DNA of 44,457 bases, taken from the NCBI GenBank assembly GCA_017443235.1, contig JAFSOV010000008.1, positions 1-44,457 on the forward strand, written 5' to 3'. This document shows positions 25,522 through 34,312 of the stretch, piece by piece. The position numbers and the translations under genes are program-made. The first letter of the stretch is position 1. Each line of letters opens with the position of its first letter. Source of the DNA: Alphaproteobacteria bacterium. Its GTDB lineage: Bacteria; Pseudomonadota; Alphaproteobacteria; Rs-D84. The notes under the pieces are model-generated. The model did not search any database, had not been told where the DNA came from, and was given only the letters and a program-made list of their open reading frames with translations.

Positions 25522-26118
25522 ATGATGCAAAAAATAAAAAAATGGTACAAGTCTATCAAAGATGTCGTTGTGAACCCCCGCAGATATTTTTCCAAGATTG
25601 TTGCCGACGGCGATATCGAAGAATCTATGTTAAAGGCGTTTATATACGGTTTGCTTGGCGGGTTGCTGGTTTTGGGCATTCGTTTGATTGGTGGTGCAAC
25701 GGTCACAATAAGTTCTGTGTTCACGGCGATTGTTATTGTACCGGTTATTGCCGTTGGATTGCTGTTCGTGGGCGGGGGGCTTATGATGTTGGTGTCGGAA
25801 ATAACCGGGGGCGAACGCGATTGGGAAATCGCGATTAAGGGTTTGGCATCAATATTCTTTATTTATCCGGTGATATTGGTTTTGAACGCATTGGCATTTA
25901 ATTGCACATCTATGTGGATAATCAGTATCATTGGCGATGCGTATATATTGTTCTTGTTTTATAACATCGCATTATATTGTATGCGGGGACGCCGCGCGGC
26001 GGTAATTGTTATCATTGGCATATTCGCATTGTTTATGTTGACGGTGTATTTAACAAATTATCATATCGGTTGGTTCTTGTTAAAGAACACCGGCGCAGCA
26101 CTGTCGTGTTTGTTGTAA
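25522..26118 (+). CDS. Yip1-like integral membrane protein
   Basis: 198 residues with five to six predicted transmembrane helices. The start KIKKWYKSIKDVVVNPRRYF is the typical pre-helix motif of bacterial YIP1-domain proteins (W..I..P..YF). Function of these bacterial proteins is not established. AAGGGA lies six bases before the ATG. It is inserted, in opposite orientation, between bamB-like and der genes, and ends at a shared bidirectional terminator. Confidence 0.78.
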   Translation: MMQKIKKWYKSIKDVVVNPRRYFSKIVADGDIEESMLKAFIYGLLGGLLVLGIRLIGGATVTISSVFTAIVIVPVIAVGLLFVGGGLMMLVSEITGGERDWEIAIKGLASIFFIYPVILVLNALAFNCTSMWIISIIGDAYILFLFYNIALYCMRGRRAAVIVIIGIFALFMLTVYLTNYHIGWFLLKNTGAALSCLL

Positions 26119-26134
26119 AAATACAATGGCTATT

Positions 26135-26163
26135 AAAAATCCCGCAACGGCGGGATTTTTTTA
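26135..26163. terminator. Bidirectional terminator
   Basis: AAAAATCCCG-caacgg-CGGGATTTTTTT between the convergent Yip1-like and BamB-like genes. The last codon of the BamB-like gene lies in its T-run. Confidence 0.85.
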
Positions 26164-26892
26164 TTTCAACAATTTTCCATCTGCGGCATCGAATTTTTCT
26201 GCGCCAACAATAATGGTTTTGTTTTCATATTTTGGTGTGCGGGATTTTTTGACCGGAACCCGCCAATAAATTGCACCATCATTCAATCGCACGGCGTTCA
26301 AATTTTTTTCTGTATCAACCACATATGCAACCGTATCGGTGATGATAAAAGATTTTTCAACCCCAATGTCTGTGCACCATACGGCCCGACCGGTCGAATC
26401 CAAAATTTTACAAAATGCATCGCCCAGTCCACCAACATATACGTATTTTCCGTGAATTTGCGGTGTGGCAACAATGTCCAACACCGATGCACCGCCGGTC
26501 ATATTGCTTTGGCGATACACATCTGCAATCCAAACAATTTCTCGACTGCGCGGATTTATTTTAACCATTTCCCCGGTGGAAAGACCCGCATAAACATATC
26601 TTCCGTTACATATTGGGTGCCGGGTGCCGGCAACCGAATTTCCGGTCGCAAAACCAGAAAATATTTTTCGTTCCCCATCCCAAATTGTATTATCAGGTTT
26701 TTGGGTATAAGGGCAATCCACCGATTCAATTGTTACGATATTTTCGGGTGCATCCGGCACCGGTTCATTCAACACATTTCGTGTTGTTGTGTTAAATATA
26801 TCACTGCGTTCGCCTGGCAAAATTGGGTCGTGTTTATCGCACGCCGCAACCGCCAAAGCCCCGATGATAAAAATTGCCGCTTTGTTGCGCAT
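26161..26892 (-). CDS. BamB-like lipoprotein with PQQ-type beta-propeller repeats (short)
   Basis: 243 residues. Lipoprotein signal with Cys at 18 (GALAVAAC). The start of the mature part, DKHDPILPGERSDIF, matches the LPGxR motif near the N-terminus of alphaproteobacterial BamB. PQQ-like blades are visible (NGRYVYAGLSTGEMVKIN, HGKYVYVGGLGDAFCKI, TDTVAYVVDTEKNLNAVRL, YENKTIIVGAEKFDAADG). BamB is a lipoprotein of the outer-membrane protein assembly machine and normally has eight blades over some 370-400 residues; this one has about four. It follows the yfgM-like gene by four bases, the standard order. The gene stops inside the terminator, so it may have lost its 3' part. Confidence 0.82.
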   Translation of the reverse strand: MRNKAAIFIIGALAVAACDKHDPILPGERSDIFNTTTRNVLNEPVPDAPENIVTIESVDCPYTQKPDNTIWDGERKIFSGFATGNSVAGTRHPICNGRYVYAGLSTGEMVKINPRSREIVWIADVYRQSNMTGGASVLDIVATPQIHGKYVYVGGLGDAFCKILDSTGRAVWCTDIGVEKSFIITDTVAYVVDTEKNLNAVRLNDGAIYWRVPVKKSRTPKYENKTIIVGAEKFDAADGKLLK

Positions 26893-26896
26893 AATT

Positions 26897-27547
26897 TTAC
26901 CTTAACATTTCTGCATCTGCGCGAATAACCGCCGGTGCATCGTTATCGTTTAATATTTTATCCAACCATTTATTTGCCGCATCACGATTGCCGTCTGCAA
27001 TATATTTCTGGGCAATGGTTAAACATGCGGTGTAATAGAATGGTGAACTTTTTGTGTCCATTGGCGACAAGAATTTTTCGACCGCCGCCGCATCCATTTC
27101 ATCGCCACGAATTCCAATTATATGCAAACGCGCCAAATCACGAAATTCACGTGTGTTGCCGTTTTTCACCAATTCGTCCAACTTTGCGACATCGTTGCTT
27201 AAAACATATGCATTGAACATCGCCAAATCTGCGGTCGCGCCACCGGTGTTTTCTGCGATACCGACCAAGGCATTCACATCGGTATTTGCAATTGCGGTTT
27301 CATAGTTTTCGGCCGTTGCCATTTTTGCCGCACGATGCGCGCGCACGCCGATTTGAATTCCCGTCACAATAATCATTATACCCAACGCCGCGGCGATAAT
27401 ATATTTACCATATTTCTTCAAAAACCGTTGAGTTTTTTCATTGTTCACATCTTCCCAAACCTCGCGATACAGCGCGTCTTGGGCGTGTTCTTGGTACGTT
27501 TTTTGTGGTGCTTTGACCTTTTTATTTCTTTCCAACATATTTGCCAT
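26897..27547 (-). CDS. YfgM-like membrane-anchored TPR protein
   Basis: 216 residues. A cytoplasmic N-terminus with YREVWEDVNNEKTQRFLKKYGKYI, one transmembrane helix (about 48-68, IIAAALGIMIIVTGIQIGV) and a periplasmic helical region resembling YfgM/Tol-Pal-linked TPR proteins (AxAENYETAIA, FRDLARLHIIGIRGDEMD, ANKWLDKILND). YfgM associates with the SecYEG translocon and periplasmic chaperones. It heads the yfgM-bamB pair. AGGAG lies seven bases before ATG. Strongly supported by gene order as well as by sequence. Confidence 0.85.
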   Translation of the reverse strand: MANMLERNKKVKAPQKTYQEHAQDALYREVWEDVNNEKTQRFLKKYGKYIIAAALGIMIIVTGIQIGVRAHRAAKMATAENYETAIANTDVNALVGIAENTGGATADLAMFNAYVLSNDVAKLDELVKNGNTREFRDLARLHIIGIRGDEMDAAAVEKFLSPMDTKSSPFYYTACLTIAQKYIADGNRDAANKWLDKILNDNDAPAVIRADAEMLR

Positions 27548-27576
27548 AAATATTCTCCTGTTTATATTTTGGTATC

Positions 27577-27604
27577 TTGATAATTTCTATTTTGTTGCTA
27601 TACT
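27577..27604 (+). promoter_or_regulatory. rpoH promoter abutting the start codon
   Basis: TTGATA (27577-27582), 16 bases, TATACT (27599-27604). The predicted start is at 27610-27613 and the ATG at 27614, so the mRNA would have almost no leader; no ribosome site is visible. Confidence 0.65.
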
Positions 27605-27613
27605 ATAAACATT

Positions 27614-28537
27614 ATGACAAAACAAATCAAGAACGCTTTGGTGACAAAATCTGGGACGGGGGTGCCGGTCCCCACATATGGCGAAGACGCGTCATTGGCG
27701 GGCTATATCCGCACGATTGCGGAATTTCCAATACTTTCCGCCGAACAAGAATATGAATATGCGTCCAAATGGGTGAACGAACACGACGAAACGGCGGCCG
27801 AAAAATTATTGGAAAGCCATTTGCGCCTGGTTGTGTCTGTGGCGTATGATTTTCGCAACTATGGTATTCCGGTCGGCGAATTGGTGGCCAGTGGTAATAT
27901 GGGCCTTATGCAGGCGTTGCAGAAATTTGACCCGGAACGTGGTTTTCGGTTTTCAACCTATGCTATGTTTTGGATTCGGGCAGAAATTTATGAGACGATA
28001 TTAAATAACTGGTCAATTGTAAAAATTGGGACATCCGCGAACCAAAAACGCGTGTTCTTTAACCTTGCGCGGGCCAAGCGTGCATTGGGAATTATGGACG
28101 GCAACCTTAGTGATGCCCAGGCGGACAAAATTGCGGCATATTTGGACGTACCGGCCGAAGATGTTAAACGTATGTCCACACGAATTGTCGCACGTGATTT
28201 GTCACTGAATGCGCCTGCGCGAACGACCGAACAGGATGGTGCCGATATGTTATCCAATATGGCAGATACCGGCGACAGCATTGTTGACAATGTTGAACGG
28301 CATGAAATGATGGTGCGCGGTGGTGCGTTGCTTAAAAAACACCTGGCGACATTACCGGAACGTGACCGGGAAATATTGCGCGCGCGGCGGTTGCAAGAAC
28401 CGGCGGCAACTTTGGAAGTGTTGGCAAAAAAGTACAAGATTTCACGTGAACGCGTGCGCCAAATAGAAGAACACGCATACAATAAACTGCGTGATGCTAT
28501 TTTGGCAGAAACCACAGGGAATACGAATGATAAGTAA
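27614..28537 (+). CDS. rpoH: RNA polymerase heat-shock sigma factor RpoH (sigma-32)
   Basis: 307 residues. Sigma-70 family region 2 is clear (ESHLRLVVSVAYDFRNYG, LMQALQKFDPERGFRFSTYA, WIRAEI). The RpoH box near 144-152 (QKRVFFNLARAKR) is the signature that separates RpoH from other sigma factors. Region 4 HTH: LEVLAKKYKISRERVRQIEEHAYNKL. It directs transcription of chaperones and proteases under heat or envelope stress. It overlaps the following porin gene by 11 bases. Many alphaproteobacteria carry two rpoH genes; only one is visible here. Confidence 0.95.
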   Translation: MTKQIKNALVTKSGTGVPVPTYGEDASLAGYIRTIAEFPILSAEQEYEYASKWVNEHDETAAEKLLESHLRLVVSVAYDFRNYGIPVGELVASGNMGLMQALQKFDPERGFRFSTYAMFWIRAEIYETILNNWSIVKIGTSANQKRVFFNLARAKRALGIMDGNLSDAQADKIAAYLDVPAEDVKRMSTRIVARDLSLNAPARTTEQDGADMLSNMADTGDSIVDNVERHEMMVRGGALLKKHLATLPERDREILRARRLQEPAATLEVLAKKYKISRERVRQIEEHAYNKLRDAILAETTGNTNDK

Positions 28538-29555
28538 ATTATATGCAACATCAATTGGCGCAATTCTGTGCGCAATGGCAACCGATGCATCGGCTTTGTC
28601 GCGCGATGTCGGGCCATTTAATTTGGCGGTGACCGGATATGGAACCGCCGGCATTATAGAGCCAAATTTCGAAAAGCCTGATTTTATTGGCGACTTTCGT
28701 GTGCGCGGACAATTGACATATGATTTTGGAAATCGCGAACATATGTTGGGCGCGGTTTATATGATGGACGAAATCGCCCTGCACGAAGACGATTGGTATC
28801 ACGAAGCATTTGGTTTTTGGCAATGGCGCGGCGTCGGCCGGGTTGAGGTTGGACTGACCGATTCTGTGGCACATAAATTGGGATTGGGGTTGCCGGATGT
28901 TGGTGGAATGCGAATCAATAACGATTCTTTGATTTATCGCAAAATGGGTACGGGTGGTGCAATTATTGCAAATCCGGAGATTACCAATGGGTCGCATGCA
29001 TTGCGTATGAACTTGGTTGCGGCAACAAATTCACGGGTGCAATACGGTATTTCTGTGTCCGGATTGAACGGCGATTACGATTATGAAATTGATGCCGGGT
29101 TAAAGATAAAAAGTTCTGCAAATAAAACAAAGTACGCATTTTCATTCGGCGCATCGTTTATGGATAAACCGGACGATTTTTCAACCGATGAATATACACC
29201 CGGCACAACGGCGGATTGGCGCGGACAAATCTATACCGGATTAAATGTTCAATATAACAGTTGGGTTTTCGCCCTGACCGGTCGCGTAGTATATGACGAA
29301 AAACCGGTTGGACCGGCGGTTGACGGAATTGTTGCCGGCGCGGGGCTAAGTTATGATGTTTTGAATTACACAATGTCTTTGTCGTATTTGTTTTCTAATA
29401 CGGGAATATGGCATCACGACACCGAAAACTATGACGACCATACCGTTGTTGCGTCTTTCCGGTATAAATACAGCAAATTCGTTGACGGTTGGACGTCAAT
29501 TGGTATGTCGCGCAGTGAACCATTTTTGGCCGCCGGTATTCGGTTGACGTTTTAA
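28527..29555 (+). CDS. Porin-like outer-membrane protein
   Basis: 342 residues from ATG 28527 (AGGGA nine bases upstream, inside the end of rpoH). Signal peptide MISKLYATSIGAILCAMATDASA. Barrel strands run throughout with the Gram-negative porin start FNLAVTGYGTAGI and the terminal FLAAGIRLTF, ending in Phe as outer-membrane barrels do. Overlap with rpoH suggests co-transcription, which would put a porin under the same control as the heat-shock sigma factor. Substrate unknown. Confidence 0.85.
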   Translation: MISKLYATSIGAILCAMATDASALSRDVGPFNLAVTGYGTAGIIEPNFEKPDFIGDFRVRGQLTYDFGNREHMLGAVYMMDEIALHEDDWYHEAFGFWQWRGVGRVEVGLTDSVAHKLGLGLPDVGGMRINNDSLIYRKMGTGGAIIANPEITNGSHALRMNLVAATNSRVQYGISVSGLNGDYDYEIDAGLKIKSSANKTKYAFSFGASFMDKPDDFSTDEYTPGTTADWRGQIYTGLNVQYNSWVFALTGRVVYDEKPVGPAVDGIVAGAGLSYDVLNYTMSLSYLFSNTGIWHHDTENYDDHTVVASFRYKYSKFVDGWTSIGMSRSEPFLAAGIRLTF

Positions 29556-29564
29556 TAAAAAAAG

Positions 29565-29587
29565 AAACCGCCACGATGGCGGTTTTT
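29565..29587 (+). terminator. Terminator after the porin gene
   Basis: AAACCGCC-acgat-GGCGGTTTTTTT hairpin with T-run 10 bases after the stop; the A-run on the left also lets it serve the convergent TPR gene. Confidence 0.88.
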
Positions 29588-29606
29588 TTCATATTGAATT
29601 ATTTTT

Positions 29607-30608
29607 TTACTGTAACGCCTCAATCAATTTCTGCAAGCGTTCTGTGGTATCTGCGTCATTCAGTGACGCCGCAATCGCATACGCAGATTCCAAATCTGTT
29701 TTTGCAGATGCCGCATTTCCAATATTCAAATTCAACGCCGCAGACTTTTCGAAATAATTCATTGCACGCATAGACAGGTCTTCTTTCTGTTCCATCGTCG
29801 CTGCACCTTGAATTTGTTCCGAAATCACACGAATTGCCGAAGTATAATCGTTGATTGCCAATGCGTATTCGCCCATGGCGGTGTATGCCTCGGCACGTTC
29901 GGCATAAACGGACGGATTCACAATGCCTTCGGGGCGTGCCAAAGAATTTGTATAATCGGCAATTGCGCCTTCCCAATTCTTCATCCACAAATTCAATTGA
30001 CCGCGTTTGGCATACAAATCGCGCAATTGCAATACTTCGTTTGGATTTGATACGTATGCCGCCAACGCATTGTTTATGTCGTTCATTGCAGAATTGAAAT
30101 CTTCCAACCGCATATTCAACAATGCACGATCATAATACGCAATTGAATTTGACGCATCAACGGCAATCGCATTATTAAAATCATTCATCGCGGCGGAATA
30201 ATTACCGGTTTGCATATAAACCTCGCCACGCAAGATATACGCATCAACCATTGCGGTGTCCGCCTGAATCGCCGCGGTTAAATCCGCAATTGCACCATCC
30301 GTATTCCCGGCCAAGATTTCACTTTTCCCACGGGTATAATAATCGGCCGCGTTCATCAATTTTTCTTCCCCGTCAACCATCTCGATTTGGCCGGCATTAT
30401 TTAATGCATTTTTTACTTCTTTGTTCGCCAAATGTGAACGGCCCAAAATATAGAAAGTCGCCGCGATAAAGAACAAAATAATAAACCAATAAACATAAAT
30501 CGATATCGACCAAGACGAAGCCTCACGCGTGCGTGTCGCGGTCTTGATGTTCACACCGCGTACCGCGGTTGTTTTGACCTGTGCCTTTTTTGTGGTTTTT
30601 TTCTTCAT
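29607..30608 (-). CDS. Membrane-anchored TPR protein
   Basis: 333 residues. A basic N-terminus (MKKKTTKKAQVKTTAVRG) precedes a single transmembrane helix (about 36-56, YVYWFIILFFIAATFYIL). The C-terminal side holds at least four tetratricopeptide repeats (ADYYTRGKSEILAGNTDGAIADL, AYILRGEVYMQTGNYSAAMNDF, AYYDRALLNMRLEDFNSAMNDI, VYAERAEAYTAMGEYALAINDY). Likely a periplasmic scaffold. GAAGGGAG upstream of ATG. It follows the rRNA modification genes by 27 bases, probably as one operon. Confidence 0.88.
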   Translation of the reverse strand: MKKKTTKKAQVKTTAVRGVNIKTATRTREASSWSISIYVYWFIILFFIAATFYILGRSHLANKEVKNALNNAGQIEMVDGEEKLMNAADYYTRGKSEILAGNTDGAIADLTAAIQADTAMVDAYILRGEVYMQTGNYSAAMNDFNNAIAVDASNSIAYYDRALLNMRLEDFNSAMNDINNALAAYVSNPNEVLQLRDLYAKRGQLNLWMKNWEGAIADYTNSLARPEGIVNPSVYAERAEAYTAMGEYALAINDYTSAIRVISEQIQGAATMEQKEDLSMRAMNYFEKSAALNLNIGNAASAKTDLESAYAIAASLNDADTTERLQKLIEALQ

Positions 30609-30635
30609 GTAAAATCTCCCTTCCTTATGCTTGGA

Positions 30636-31337
30636 TTATAGAGAAGTTTTTATAAGCGCGTCAATTGTTTTTTCATCTAATTCAACAATTTTTCCAGACG
30701 GAATATTTTTAATGCTGACCGGGCCATACATAATGCGGTGTAATTTGCGAACCGGCAACCCACAATGACGCAGAACGATTCGAATTTCATTCTTTTTTCC
30801 TTCGGTGACGGTGACGCGCAAACGTTTATCGGGCATAATTTCAATTTTCATTGGTCGGTATTTTATCCCATCTATGGTGACACCACTGCGGGCGCGGTCC
30901 AATTTTGACATATTGTTGCCCGCCACATCGGCAAGATAAACACGCGGGATATTTGAATTCGGCATTGTCAATTTTCGCGCCAACAATCCGTCATTCGTCA
31001 TCAGCAATAATCCGGTTGTGTTAAAGTCCAGTCGCCCAACGTATCGCAAGTTTCGATATTCCGGGGGTAAAATGTCATATATCGTATTGCGTCCACGTGG
31101 GTCACGTGTTGTTGTGACCGTGCCGATTGGTTTGTGAAAGGCGTACAGGCGTGTGTCTGTGCGCTTTTTTATTTCTTTGCCATCAATCAGGATTTTATCG
31201 CCGTCATCCACAAAATGCACCGGTGTTTTTACCGTTTCACCATTTACCGAAACGCGCCCATCGGCAATTATCTGTTCGGCCCCGCGGCGCGATGTCACAC
31301 CGGAATCAGCAATAAATTTTGCAATACGTATTTTCAT
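30636..31337 (-). CDS. Pseudouridine synthase of the RsuA/RluB family
   Basis: 233 residues. N-terminal S4 domain (IRIAKFIADSGVTSRRGAE..., about 3-50) and catalytic domain with GRLDFNTTGLLL, the RsuA/RluB/E/F signature with its catalytic Asp, plus the EGKKNEIRIVLRHCGL segment. It modifies rRNA; RluB (23S U2605) is the likeliest assignment from the length, but RsuA cannot be excluded. It starts on the last base of the rsmE stop codon (TAATG), so translation is coupled. Confidence 0.9.
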   Translation of the reverse strand: MKIRIAKFIADSGVTSRRGAEQIIADGRVSVNGETVKTPVHFVDDGDKILIDGKEIKKRTDTRLYAFHKPIGTVTTTRDPRGRNTIYDILPPEYRNLRYVGRLDFNTTGLLLMTNDGLLARKLTMPNSNIPRVYLADVAGNNMSKLDRARSGVTIDGIKYRPMKIEIMPDKRLRVTVTEGKKNEIRIVLRHCGLPVRKLHRIMYGPVSIKNIPSGKIVELDEKTIDALIKTSL

Positions 31338-31993
31338 TATAACAATTTTCCTATGGCAATTGCGGCGGCCAATTCCGCACGCAATATTGTTTTTCCCAAT
31401 GATATACCAACCGCGCCCCCGGCGTCCAATGCGGCAAATTCAGCGTTTGAAAATCCACCTTCGGGCCCAACCAAAACGGATTTTATATTGTCAGGAATTT
31501 GCGTTGCACCTTTGTCATCATATGCGAATCTTTCATCGGCAAAGCAAAGATTTTTTAGTTCCAATTGTGAAAAAGGAATGGGTTCAAATATTTCGGGGAC
31601 GCTGTTGCGGTTTGATTGCTCGGCGGCCTCGCGCGCGATTTTTTTCACCCGTTCCCAATTTACGTGATGCGCAACCGTGCGTTCGGTAATAACCGGGCGC
31701 AGGTACCGTACACCCATTTGTGTCGCCATATTGACCAAATCATCAATTCTTTTTATCGGCGCAAAATACAGTGTTATATCGCCCGTCGGGTCAATGTGTT
31801 CGGTTTGATTGCCAATCATAATGGATTTATCATCGTCCATAATATGTGCATTAAATTCTGTGCCACCACCAAACGCCAAAAAATCGTGCGTCCGCATAAC
31901 ACGTGTCAAATAATGCACCACAGATTTATCGGCCGGTATTATCATACCGCACTTGACATTATCGCCGACAAAGATTCTTGGAATATTTTTCAT
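31337..31993 (-). CDS. rsmE: 16S rRNA m3U1498 methyltransferase RsmE
   Basis: 218 residues, a SPOUT-class enzyme. Signatures: AREAAEQSNRNSVPEI (family form AxxAAEQSxR), LVGPEGGFSNAEFAAL in the SAM-binding knot, and the terminal LGKTILRAELAAAIAIG. It methylates N3 of U1498 in 16S rRNA. Length slightly below the usual 240-250. It is divergent from the coupling-protein gene with a very short shared promoter region, and forms an operon with the pseudouridine synthase and TPR genes. Confidence 0.94.
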   Translation of the reverse strand: MKNIPRIFVGDNVKCGMIIPADKSVVHYLTRVMRTHDFLAFGGGTEFNAHIMDDDKSIMIGNQTEHIDPTGDITLYFAPIKRIDDLVNMATQMGVRYLRPVITERTVAHHVNWERVKKIAREAAEQSNRNSVPEIFEPIPFSQLELKNLCFADERFAYDDKGATQIPDNIKSVLVGPEGGFSNAEFAALDAGGAVGISLGKTILRAELAAAIAIGKLL

Positions 31994-32031
31994 AAAAATT
32001 AAATTTCCGTATTTATAAAATTGTTTTTTTC

Positions 32032-32040
32032 TGGTATAAT
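32032..32040 (+). promoter_or_regulatory. Extended -10 promoter of the coupling-protein gene
   Basis: TGGTATAAT, an extended -10 (TGnTATAAT), nine bases before the ATG at 32050. A weak TTTATA (32012-32017) sits at the -35 distance. The expected leader is at most about four bases and lacks a ribosome site. Confidence 0.65.
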
Positions 32041-32049
32041 CATAACACG

Positions 32050-34308
32050 ATGGTTGAAAAGTTCAAGATTTTATCTGCGGGCAAAGACAGCAAGGGTTTG
32101 AACATATTCAAATCCAGCGCATATAAAGAACACGAACAAACCCCCATGGCCCAGGTTTTCTGGGCTCTGCGATGGTCGGTTGGTGTTTGGTTGATATGCG
32201 CGGCGGCGTTTTGCGCATCGTTTATTATTGAACATATTTGGCGTTATGGGTGGACCGTTGCGACCGGCGATTGGATAAAAATATACCTTGGCAATATGGT
32301 GTCCAGTGCGGGTCTGTCCGTTATTGCGGAAATTCCGGGTTGGATTGTACGTTGCCTAATGCATCCGGATTTTGCATGCGTTGTGCCGATTATACCGTTT
32401 ATTGCGTATTTCTTGTTGACCGATGACACATTGAAAAAGGAATTTAATCCGCACGGCAAAGATGAATTTGATAAAAAATCTGGACGCGAGGCAAATGAAA
32501 AAGACGTCAAAGAAATGGGGTTGTTTGATGGTTTTATGATGGTTTTGGGGTATTTCAAGAAAAAACCTTTGAAATTGCCAAAAACATTATCGGTTCTATG
32601 TTTGGCGCCCCCCGGAACCGGTAAAACCCAGGGTATCGTTTTGCCAACAATTTTTGAATGTCCGGGTGTTTCGATGATTATAAACGACCCGAAACCCGAA
32701 ATTGATGAAAAATCCAGTGGTTATCGTGCAACGCACGTTGGACCGGTGTTTATTATGAACTGGGCGGGCCAAGACGAACCAGAAAAGGGTATTTATTATC
32801 CGTCTTGGAATCCGCTTTCGCCGGGGCATATACCATTCAGTTTGGAACAACGCGAATTGTATGTGGATTATCTGTGCGATGTTTTGGTTCCCGATGCAGT
32901 GGGCAGCAGCGCCGACCCACACTGGACCCAATCTGGGCGTGCCGGTCTTGCGGGATTTATACAATTTATTGTTTCAAAAATAGAACGCGCCAAGGCGGAC
33001 GATTATTTCTATGCGCGTTTGCAATCTGGGGAATTTGATGCCGAAGATGCCGCCGTTTTATCGGACTATTACTTTTCAATGATAAATGACCCGAATGCAT
33101 TTGCGGCCCAGGCCCTAATAAAAAACGGCGAATTAAACGCGAACAACTATGTCCACATTGGAACATGGGCAAACATACCGCAAATGTGGTTGGGTAAAGA
33201 GGCGTCTTTTTCAATGATGTTGGATTGGATGACCGAGGCACAAATCGCTGTCGCGAACGATTTGGCCGAACGCCAAAGACAGGGCGACCAAAGTGTTATG
33301 ATGGCGGACCCAATGAAAGATTGGTTAGAGGCCGCCGTCAACGAATGCCGTATGTTTGCATATTCAAATCGTGCAATTGCGGAACTTACCAAATTGGCCA
33401 GCACCCCATCAACCGAACGCGGGTCAATTATTTCAACAATATTGACGGGACTGGCCATATTCCGTAATGCGGCGGTACGCAACCGGACATCTCACTCGGA
33501 CTTTCATTTTGCCGATATGCGCGGTATGATTGACCCGCGTGATGGAAAAATGAAACCGGTGACGGTTTACCTGTCCATCAATATGGTTGATGCCAAGGCA
33601 TTAAACCCGATAACCGCGATGTTTATTGAAACTATGTCGAACTTCCTGCTGGCCAATCCGCCGGAACACGTTGGGCGCAGTGGCGAAAAAATGGGTCCAT
33701 ATCCGGTTCTGTTTGTATTGGATGAAATGCCAAAAATGCAAAAGATGCAGGCGGTTATCCAAGGTCCCGATGTCGGCCGCGGACAACAAATATCATATAT
33801 GTTCATTGGCCAGGATATACACCAAATTCAAGAAAAATACGGTGCGGACGCCGCCGCAACAATTATGTCAACCACCGCGGCCAAGATTGTATTTCGTCAA
33901 AATGATATAGATACCGCAAATCGGTTTGCGGCGATGATGCCAAACAAAATGACCATAGAAAAGAAAAAGGTCAAAGGTCCGGACGGCAAAGAAACCGAAA
34001 CCAAGGAAAAGAAAGAAGAACCGGTATTCAGCGCATTCGACCTTATGAAATTAAAGATTACCGTTGGTGGCAAACCGGCCGAGGCGGTCATTTTGTACGA
34101 AGGTTGGTATCAACGCCCGATTAAGGCCGAAATGCGAATGGCGTTCAGTGACCCGAAAATGGCCGAATATATCAAAATGGGACGGTCGTCGCCATTGCCA
34201 GAATTTTTAATCCCAATGCATCACGCGATTTTGGAATACAGTGGTAATCCACGGTACTATAACCCGCAAACAAATGAGTTGACGGAACTAAGCCCTGTTG
34301 TAAAATAA
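32050..34308 (+). CDS. Type IV secretion coupling ATPase, VirD4/TraG family
   Basis: 752 residues. Two to three N-terminal membrane helices (about 38-62, 85-100, 108-124), then the ATPase: Walker A APPGTGKT at 186-193, INDPKPEI, and Walker B FVLDEM at 555-560, followed by the QDIHQIQEKYG sensor region. Such proteins hand DNA or protein substrates to a type IV secretion channel. No relaxase or other secretion genes are in the window, so it stands apart from its machine. A Lys/Glu-rich insertion (about 636-655) lies after the ATPase core. Two lipoprotein genes follow, the first four bases on. Confidence 0.93.
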   Translation: MVEKFKILSAGKDSKGLNIFKSSAYKEHEQTPMAQVFWALRWSVGVWLICAAAFCASFIIEHIWRYGWTVATGDWIKIYLGNMVSSAGLSVIAEIPGWIVRCLMHPDFACVVPIIPFIAYFLLTDDTLKKEFNPHGKDEFDKKSGREANEKDVKEMGLFDGFMMVLGYFKKKPLKLPKTLSVLCLAPPGTGKTQGIVLPTIFECPGVSMIINDPKPEIDEKSSGYRATHVGPVFIMNWAGQDEPEKGIYYPSWNPLSPGHIPFSLEQRELYVDYLCDVLVPDAVGSSADPHWTQSGRAGLAGFIQFIVSKIERAKADDYFYARLQSGEFDAEDAAVLSDYYFSMINDPNAFAAQALIKNGELNANNYVHIGTWANIPQMWLGKEASFSMMLDWMTEAQIAVANDLAERQRQGDQSVMMADPMKDWLEAAVNECRMFAYSNRAIAELTKLASTPSTERGSIISTILTGLAIFRNAAVRNRTSHSDFHFADMRGMIDPRDGKMKPVTVYLSINMVDAKALNPITAMFIETMSNFLLANPPEHVGRSGEKMGPYPVLFVLDEMPKMQKMQAVIQGPDVGRGQQISYMFIGQDIHQIQEKYGADAAATIMSTTAAKIVFRQNDIDTANRFAAMMPNKMTIEKKKVKGPDGKETETKEKKEEPVFSAFDLMKLKITVGGKPAEAVILYEGWYQRPIKAEMRMAFSDPKMAEYIKMGRSSPLPEFLIPMHHAILEYSGNPRYYNPQTNELTELSPVVK

Positions 34309-34312
34309 CGGT

